This document shows positions 58,672 to 64,000 of a stretch of DNA of 64,000 bases, piece after piece (the stretch's first letter is position 1; each line of letters begins with the position of its first letter). The notes beneath the pieces were generated by a model. That model was given only the letters and a program-made list of their open reading frames with translations, did no database searches and was not told the origin of the DNA. The DNA is from DASPHG01 sp963748315 (lineage in GTDB: Bacteria; Actinomycetota; Thermoleophilia; Solirubrobacterales; Thermoleophilaceae), in the NCBI GenBank assembly GCA_963748315.1, contig CAVVIK010000005.1, positions 248,001-312,000 on the forward strand. The letters run 5' to 3'. Position numbers and translations under genes: made by a program.

Positions 58672-59547
58672 GTGCGAAGCATCCGCCGGCGTCTTGTCCC
58701 CTACTGGCTGCTCGCCCCGGGGACGATCTGGCTCGTCCTGTTCTTCGTCATCCCCATGTACTTCATGGGGGAGATGGCGCTGCGCTCGGGCGCTCTCGAG
58801 GCGGGAGGCTTCAAATTCACCTGGGAGTGGTCGAACTTCCCGGACGCGCTCGAGGGCCGGGGCGAGCAGATCGTCCGCACCTTCTTCTACTCCGCCACGG
58901 CCACGGTGCTGGCGCTGCTGATCGCGTACCCGCTCGCCTACGCGATAGCGATCAAGGTGAGCCGGCGCTGGCGACTGCTCCTCCTGTTCGCCGTCATCGC
59001 GCCGTTCTTCACCACGTACCTGGTCCGCACGATCGCCTGGAAGACGATCCTCTCCGACGACAGCCCGATCGTCGACGTCCTCAAGTTCGTCGGCATCGTT
59101 CCCGACGACGGCCGGGTGCTGGCGACCGGCGGGGCCGTGATCGCGGGCCTCACCTACAACTTCCTGCCCTTCATGATCCTGCCGATCTACGCCAGCCTGG
59201 AGCGGATCGACCTCAGCCTGATCGAGGCGGCCAAGGACCTCTACGCCTCGGCCAGGCAGGCGTTCCTGCGGGTGACGCTTCCGTTGACCATGCCGGGAGT
59301 CGTCGCCGGCGTCCTGCTCACGTTCATCCCGGCGTTCGGCGACTACGTCAATGCGACCGTGCTGGGGGGCTCGCAACCAGGCGATGATCGGCAACAAGAT
59401 CCAGTCGCTGTACCTGTTCGAGCGCGACTATCCCGAGGCCGCCGCGCTCTCCTTCCTGATGATGGCCGTGGTGCTGGTCTGGTGCTCGTGTACATCCGCG
59501 CCGCCGGGACGGAGGCCTTCATGGGCGCCGAGGACGAGGGGCGCTAG
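58672..59547 (+). CDS. potB: Polyamine ABC transporter permease 1 (two compensating frameshifts)
   Basis: Membrane permease with about six helices; GTG 58672. WLLAPGTIWLVLFFVIPMYFMG, ATATVLALLIAYPLAYAIA, LLLFAVIAPFFTTYLVRTIAWK, the EAA loop SLIEAAKDLYASARQAFLRVTLP, then frame changes near 59375 and 59485 around NQAMIGNKIQSLYL and LVYIRAAGTEAF. The second change restores the original frame. About 290 residues. Confidence 0.85.
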   Translation: MRSIRRRLVPYWLLAPGTIWLVLFFVIPMYFMGEMALRSGALEAGGFKFTWEWSNFPDALEGRGEQIVRTFFYSATATVLALLIAYPLAYAIAIKVSRRWRLLLLFAVIAPFFTTYLVRTIAWKTILSDDSPIVDVLKFVGIVPDDGRVLATGGAVIAGLTYNFLPFMILPIYASLERIDLSLIEAAKDLYASARQAFLRVTLPLTMPGVVAGVLLTFIPAFGDYVNATVLGGSQPGDDRQQDPVAVPVRARLSRGRRALLPDDGRGAGLVLVYIRAAGTEAFMGAEDEGR

Positions 59548-59549
59548 CG

Positions 59550-60372
59550 ATGGCTCGTGCCTGGAAGTGGTTGCGCGAGCACGCCTTCCACATCTACGCG
59601 GGGTTCGCGGTCGCCTACATGCTGATCCCGATCGTGGTGATCGCCGTCTTCTCCTTCGCCGAGACCCCGCGGGACCGGATCAACTTCGCCATCAACGACG
59701 GGTTCACCCTCGAGTACTGGCAGAACGCCTTCGCGGTCACGGAGCTGAACGACGCGATGCGTGACCTCGCTCGAGCTGGCCGCGCTGTCGACCGTCGTCT
59801 CGACCGCGATCGGGACCCTGATGGCGCTGGCGCTGGTCCGCTACCAGTTCTTCGGCCGCCGGGCGTCGAACCTGCTGATCGTGCTGCCGATGGCCACGCC
59901 GGAGATCGTGATCGGGGCGTCGCTCTTGTCGATGTTCGTCATCTACTCGGTAGCGCTCGGCTTCACGACGCTGCTGATCGCCCACATCATGTTCTCGATC
60001 AGCTTCGTGGTGGTCGTGGTGCGCTCGCGACTGATCGGCTTCGACCGCAGCATCGAGGAGGCCGCGGCGGACCTCGGGGCCACGCCGGTCCAGACGTTCC
60101 GCTACGTGACCCTGCCCCTGCTCGCGCCCGGGATCATGGCGGCCGCGCTGCTCGCATTCGCCCTCTCGATCGACGACTTCGTGATCTCGAACTTCAACTC
60201 GGGAACGACGGTGACGTTCCCGCTCTACGTCTACGGAGTGGCCCTGAGGGGGATTCCGGTACAGGTGAACGTTCTGGCGACGATGCTGTTCGTCGTCACG
60301 GTGCTCGCGATCATGCTCGTGATCTGGCAGCAGCGCCGCGCGGAGCGGATGGCGGGTCAGGCGCAGGCCTGA
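59550..60372 (+). CDS. potC: Polyamine ABC transporter permease 2 (frameshift near 59760)
   Basis: About 273 residues. Begins HIYAGFAVAYMLIPIVVIAVFSFAE; a frame change near 59760 joins VTELNDAM to TSLELAALSTVVSTAIGTL. Then come membrane helices, the EAA loop SIEEAAADLGATPVQTFRYVTLP and the end LAIMLVIWQQRRAERMA. Partner of PotB in the PotADBC importer. ATG two bases after potB. Confidence 0.85.
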
Positions 60373-60755
60373 GCCGGAGCCGGCGGCGACGGCCGCCTGC
60401 GGCGCGGCTGCCGCGACGGCGCCCGGAGGCGCTCGGCGCACTCCGGTTGTACAGCCGTCACGGTGCCACGTCGCTCTAGGCGCGCCCGCGCTGCGGCCGT
60501 GGAGGGGCGAACCGCGGGCAGAGTCTGTTCCCTGATCAGCCTCCCAGCCGATCGGCCTGAATCATCGCCAGGGAGCTCGGGCTCCCGGTACTCCGGCACC
60601 AGCTCGCCGAGCGTGGCGAACTCGACCGCAAGGGCGACTCCGCCGCGGAGGCTCAAACGAAGGCGCTGGAGGGCGGTGGGGAACATGTGTTCGTGAAGGT
60701 ACGAACGGCCCCGGACGGAAGGCCCCGCGATCCTGCAAGAAACCTTGCAGGCGAG
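60373..60755. other. 383-bp intergenic region, no gene confidently called
   Basis: Between potC and the glycoside hydrolase gene. A minus-strand frame (60357-60686, starting MFPTALQRLRLSLRGGVALA, ~109 residues) is the only candidate with protein-like composition in its first half, but its end is low-complexity Arg/Pro. No RNA gene or promoter recognised. A hairpin is listed separately. Confidence 0.4.
60732..60751 (-). terminator. Hairpin after the glycoside hydrolase gene
   Basis: Perfect inverted repeat CCTGCAAG-AAAC-CTTGCAGG, four bases downstream of the minus-strand stop at 60756. Position suits a terminator, although no T-run follows. Confidence 0.45.
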
Positions 60756-62216
60756 CTAGCGGACGCGCACGCTGTCGCTCGTGCGCTTCTTGCCCGAGCC
60801 CCAGCGGTAGCGGAAGGTCCCGCCGCCGGAGCGCAGCTTGCGCTGCCAGTAGCCGCCGCGGGCGGTGCGGAGGGAGGCGATGCGCTTCCAGTCGCCGCCC
60901 TGCTTGCGCTCGATCTGAACCTCGTGACGGCCGCCGGGGCGGACCTGGCCCCACAGGCGCAGCTTGCGCCGGCTCACCCGCTTGACGACGAACGGCTGGC
61001 GGAACGACAGGTACGACGGCTTCGGGCGCATGTCGTGGAACAGCAGGCCGGTCTGGAACTCGCGCCAGGCGTCGAAGCCCCCGCCGGGCAGCTTGGGGCC
61101 GTCGCTCAGGCGGAACTGGCTGAACGTGCGCACACGCGGCGTTGCCCATGCCACGCGCGCGGCCTCCTGGAGCCAGCGGTCCTGCTTCTTCAGCGACACG
61201 CCGGCGTACGGGTCGGGCGGGTCGGTCTGGTACCCGAACTCCGTGTAGTGCACGTTCAGCTTGCCGCCCCTCGCGGAGATCAGCCGGTGCTTTCCGACGA
61301 GCCGGTCGAGGAACCGCAGGAGCCGCCGGCCATCGCCGATCGCCGCGTCGTCGCGGTTGGGCGAATGGCGCGTCGGCCGTGAGAAGAACGAGTACGGGTG
61401 GTGGCCGATCACGTCCGCGCGCGGGGCCTTGAAGTTTCGGCATGGCCCCGAGCTGAGCTTGTGGAACGAGCGCGACACGCACGCGAAGGCGCGCAGGAAT
61501 GCCAGCGGCCGGATCGAGGACCCGGGCCCGCGATTCACGCTGCCGCTGGCGGCCAGCTCGCCGACCATGATCGTGTCGTTCGGGCTCGCCGCTCGGATCG
61601 CGGGGAACGCCGCGTTGACCATCCGCCGGTAGTGGTGGGGCGCGTAGTACGCGCCGTTGGCGCTCTGCGGCCGCAGCCAGCCGGGCTGGTTCGGCTCGTT
61701 GCTGATCGCGAACTGATCCGCCCGGTCGCCGTAGCGGGCCGCGACCGCGCGCGCGAACAGGGCGAACTCGGCCGGCTTCGGCTTCCACACCCGGTCGCCG
61801 CGGGACGGGTCGCCCGTTGCCCAGAGCGGCGCCGGGGTGGTGATCGAGATCATCACCTTCAGCCCGTGCTGCGCCGCCGAATCGACCACGCGGTCGAGGT
61901 TGGCGAAGTTGTACTGCGCGTCCGTGGGCGAGGCGGCGTCGAACTGAGGCTTGTGGCGCCTGCCCGGATGCGGCGCGATCTGGTCCCAGAAGGCCGAGAC
62001 ACGCAGGCGGTCGACGCCCAGCCAGACGAAGCGGTTCATGTGGCGGTCGACGACGGCCCGGTCCTGCTCGTTGAGCAGGAGCTGGTCGTCCATGATCGAG
62101 ACGTCAGCGTTCGGTGCGGCCGCCGCTCCGGCGGGGAGCAGCAGCATCGCGAGGGCGATCAGCAGCGCGATCGGCATCAGGTAGGACAACTCACGAGGGC
62201 GGCGCAAGTCGCGCAC
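60756..62216 (-). CDS. Secreted clan GH-A glycoside hydrolase
   Basis: 486 residues with an N-terminal signal peptide (MPIALLIALAMLLLPAGAAAAP). The TIM-barrel has the acid/base Glu in FAISNEPNQPGW (NEP motif) and a likely nucleophile Glu in LNVHYTEFGYQ, as in clan GH-A (GH5/GH39-like). The last ~90 residues (from VKRVSRRKLRLWGQVRP) form a basic beta-rich domain that may bind wall or polysaccharide. Start 62216 or the later ATG at about 62177. Substrate cannot be assigned. Divergent from the DUF389 gene. Confidence 0.75.
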   Translation of the reverse strand: MRDLRRPRELSYLMPIALLIALAMLLLPAGAAAAPNADVSIMDDQLLLNEQDRAVVDRHMNRFVWLGVDRLRVSAFWDQIAPHPGRRHKPQFDAASPTDAQYNFANLDRVVDSAAQHGLKVMISITTPAPLWATGDPSRGDRVWKPKPAEFALFARAVAARYGDRADQFAISNEPNQPGWLRPQSANGAYYAPHHYRRMVNAAFPAIRAASPNDTIMVGELAASGSVNRGPGSSIRPLAFLRAFACVSRSFHKLSSGPCRNFKAPRADVIGHHPYSFFSRPTRHSPNRDDAAIGDGRRLLRFLDRLVGKHRLISARGGKLNVHYTEFGYQTDPPDPYAGVSLKKQDRWLQEAARVAWATPRVRTFSQFRLSDGPKLPGGGFDAWREFQTGLLFHDMRPKPSYLSFRQPFVVKRVSRRKLRLWGQVRPGGRHEVQIERKQGGDWKRIASLRTARGGYWQRKLRSGGGTFRYRWGSGKKRTSDSVRVR

Positions 62217-62244
62217 CGTAGCTACGGAGCTCTACCCTCGCGTC

Positions 62245-63372
62245 GTGGTCCACCTGCGGATCGTCGCGCCGAGTGACAAGTCGGAGAAGGCGCTCGAGCT
62301 GCTCTGCGCCCACGGTTCGGTCTCGAACGTGATCTTCCTGAAGGGCCGCCCGCCGGCCGGACGGCGACGTGATCCTGTGCGATGTGGCGCGCGAGGACGC
62401 GAGCGTGATCCTCGGGGACCTGCGCGAGCTCGGGATCCCGCGCGTCGGCTCGATTTCGCTCGAGTACGTCGACACCCAGCATCTCGGAAGCTGCTGAGCG
62501 CGCGGAGCGGTTCGCGCCCGGAACGCCGTCGGATGCCGTCGATCTGGGAGCAGGTCGAGGCGAGCACCTCCGAGAACGTCGAGCTGTCGGGCAACTTCGT
62601 CGCGTTCATGGTGCTCGCGGTCCTGATCGCGACGGCCGGGATCTTCCTCGACTCGCCGATCCTGATCATCGGGGCGATGGTCGTCGGTCCGGAGTTCGGG
62701 CCACTCGGCGGGCTGTGCGTCGCCCTGGTGGAGAAGCGTGGCAAGCTGGCGCTTCGATCGCTGAACGCACTGGCCGTCGGGTTCCCGGTCGCGATCACGG
62801 TTGGCTTCCTCGTCTCGCTGGCGATCAAGGAGCTCGGCCTGGCCCCGAACGACTTCTCCCTCGACGGCCGCGAGTTCACCGAGTTCATCACCCATCCGGA
62901 CTTCTTCTCGTTCTTCGTGGCCTTCCTGGCGGGCTGCGCGGGCGTCCTCTCCCTTACATCGACCAAGTCCGGTGCGCTGATCGGGGTCCTGATCTCCGTG
63001 ACCACGATCCCCGCGGCCGCGGGGATCGGCCTGGCCGCGGCCTACGGCGATGCGGATGAGTGGCGCGGAGCGATGGCCCAGCTATCGGTGAACCTCACGA
63101 TGATCGTGCTGGCCGGCGTGGGCACGCTCTACATCCAGCGGCTGCTGTACCGGCGGCGGCGGATCAGGCACCTGAGCGACCCGGCGCGCGAGAAGGCCGG
63201 CCTGCCGGTGGGGCGCAGCGTGCGCTCAGACCTCGAGCCGAGGGATGACCAGATGTCGACCTTCGTGCGCACGCGCGAGATGACCTCGTCGGTGAACTCG
63301 GACGTCGTGGCGTGGCCGCCCAGGTCGGGCGTCCTCACGCCGGTCGCGGTCGCCTCGAGCACGGACTCGTAG
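62245..63372 (+). CDS. DUF389 membrane protein (three or more frameshifts)
   Basis: N-terminal soluble part VVHLRIVAPSDKSEKALELLCAHGSVSNVIFL; then frame changes near 62355 (DGDVILCDVAREDASVILGDLRELGI), 62480 (SEAAERAERFAPGTPSDAV) and 62545 lead into IWEQVEASTSENVELSGNF. A membrane domain follows with FLDSPILIIGAMVVGPEFGPL and several helices. This is the DUF389 architecture. The raw frame ends at 63372, overlapping icd by up to 244 bases; the real end is probably near 63248 (TGA in another frame). Function unknown. Confidence 0.75.
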   Translation: MVHLRIVAPSDKSEKALELLCAHGSVSNVIFLKGRPPAGRRRDPVRCGARGRERDPRGPARARDPARRLDFARVRRHPASRKLLSARSGSRPERRRMPSIWEQVEASTSENVELSGNFVAFMVLAVLIATAGIFLDSPILIIGAMVVGPEFGPLGGLCVALVEKRGKLALRSLNALAVGFPVAITVGFLVSLAIKELGLAPNDFSLDGREFTEFITHPDFFSFFVAFLAGCAGVLSLTSTKSGALIGVLISVTTIPAAAGIGLAAAYGDADEWRGAMAQLSVNLTMIVLAGVGTLYIQRLLYRRRRIRHLSDPAREKAGLPVGRSVRSDLEPRDDQMSTFVRTREMTSSVNSDVVAWPPRSGVLTPVAVASSTDS

Positions 63373-64000
63373 ATGGCGCGCGACGCAAGGTCGGCCTGCG
63401 GGCGCCCCGCCTCCGCCACGTAGTGGAGCAGCGCCGCGGCGGCCATGATCATCGCCATCGGGTTCGCGATGTTCTTGCCGAGCAGCGCGGGCGCCGTGCC
63501 GTGCGGAGCCTCCGCCATGACGACCTTCGGCTCGTACTCCTCATCGAAGGACAGGAGAACCGACTCCGCGCCGGCGATCGAGCCGAACAGCGGCAGCACG
63601 AAGTCGGACAGGCAGTCGCCGTCGCGGTTGAGCGCGGGGATGACCAGTGGCGCGTCGGCCGCGCCGGACACGAGCCCCGCGTAGGTCGCGTCGATCAGCA
63701 CTGGGGAGTAGGGGACCTCGGGATGACGCTCGGCGGCGTCGTCGAGCTCTTCCTTGAGCATCCCCTCGTAGACCGGGCTGACGGTCCATTTCGGCCCGCC
63801 GTAGACGCGACCGTGGATCTTCTTCGCGGTGCGGAAGCTGTACTCGGCGACGGCCTTGCAGATCGAGCGCGAGATGCGCTCGGTGCGGTAGGCGATCTCG
63901 TCGCCATCTTCGTCCTCGCGCCACTGCTTCGCCCCGTACGCATCGCCGACCGCCATCCGCACGACCGCGATCGGGTAGTGCACGCCGGCCACCGGCGTCA
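63129..64000 (-). CDS. icd: Isocitrate/isopropylmalate-type dehydrogenase, probable NADP isocitrate dehydrogenase, partial
   Basis: The N-terminal part lies beyond 64000. Visible: AVGDAYGAKQWREDEDGDEIAYRTERISR, GRVYGGPKWTVSPVYEGMLK, metal-ligand segment NRDGDCLSDFVLPLFGSIAGA, and APHGTAPALLGKNIANPMAM. This fits beta-decarboxylating dehydrogenases of the isocitrate type rather than LeuB, which is at 31397. The raw frame stops at 63129, but sequence after RTKVDIW (about 63240) no longer looks conserved and overlaps DUF389. The true stop is probably near 63220-63240. Confidence 0.75.
   Translation of the reverse strand, partial: TPVAGVHYPIAVVRMAVGDAYGAKQWREDEDGDEIAYRTERISRSICKAVAEYSFRTAKKIHGRVYGGPKWTVSPVYEGMLKEELDDAAERHPEVPYSPVLIDATYAGLVSGAADAPLVIPALNRDGDCLSDFVLPLFGSIAGAESVLLSFDEEYEPKVVMAEAPHGTAPALLGKNIANPMAMIMAAAALLHYVAEAGRPQADLASRAIYESVLEATATGVRTPDLGGHATTSEFTDEVISRVRTKVDIWSSLGSRSERTLRPTGRPAFSRAGSLRCLIRRRRYSSRWM

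Overview
The window is a GC-rich, gene-dense bacterial chromosome segment. Short or overlapping gene junctions (ATGA and GTGA), many GTG and some TTG starts, a menaquinone pathway, and the rRNA sequences point to a deep-branching actinobacterium. My best guess is class Thermoleophilia (Gaiellales/Solirubrobacterales); this rests on gene content and style, not on a database search. At least 23 genes-in-pieces can be restored by single-base frame changes, many in genes that should be essential (ilvB, leuB, serA, potABC). The assembly therefore probably carries indel errors, and most broken genes here are annotated as one interrupted CDS.

Layout. 1-5.75 kb: a secreted beta-propeller protein, a secreted coiled-coil protein, two small unknown proteins, a type II NADH dehydrogenase, a GNAT protein and two small membrane proteins. 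5.75-8 kb: ilvBN (acetohydroxyacid synthase). 8-19.5 kb: a menaquinone locus (menF, menD, menH, menC, menA, menB, menE on alternating strands), interrupted by an ECF sigma factor/anti-sigma pair and two lipoproteins. 19.4-25.4 kb: ilvC, then a class V aminotransferase/serA pair for serine and small accessory enzymes. 25.4-33.4 kb: a leucine operon with a Leu-rich leader peptide, leuA, a metal-dependent alcohol dehydrogenase-like gene, an XRE-cupin regulator with a perfect palindromic operator, leuC, leuD, a SAM methyltransferase, leuB and ilvE. 33.4-43.4 kb: small enzymes, citramalate synthase cimA behind a structured leader, a DegT aminotransferase, argH, a 3-methyladenine glycosylase and a class A penicillin-binding protein. 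43.4-50.6 kb: tyrS, then an rRNA operon. 50.6-60.4 kb: a putrescine/polyamine catabolism gene set facing a PotADBC-type ABC transporter. 60.7-64 kb: a secreted glycoside hydrolase, a DUF389 membrane protein and the end of an isocitrate dehydrogenase gene.

The main discovery is in the 23S rRNA gene: a 722-bp group I intron at the U1951/A1952 position (E. coli numbering), encoding a single-motif LAGLIDADG homing endonuclease of about 171 residues. The splice-site U-G pair, guide sequence, P7 and P9 elements and the final G are all visible. The stop codon of the endonuclease lies against the 3' strand of P7. The mature 23S lacks the roughly 100-nt insertion usual in Actinobacteria.

How it fits together: ilvBN, ilvC, leuABCD, cimA and ilvE supply all three branched-chain amino acids, with cimA giving a threonine-independent route to isoleucine. 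The men genes make menaquinone, which NDH-2 can reduce. The Pot transporter, aminotransferase and aldehyde dehydrogenases form an import-and-catabolism route for polyamines. No CRISPR array, prophage, insertion sequence or tRNA gene was found.
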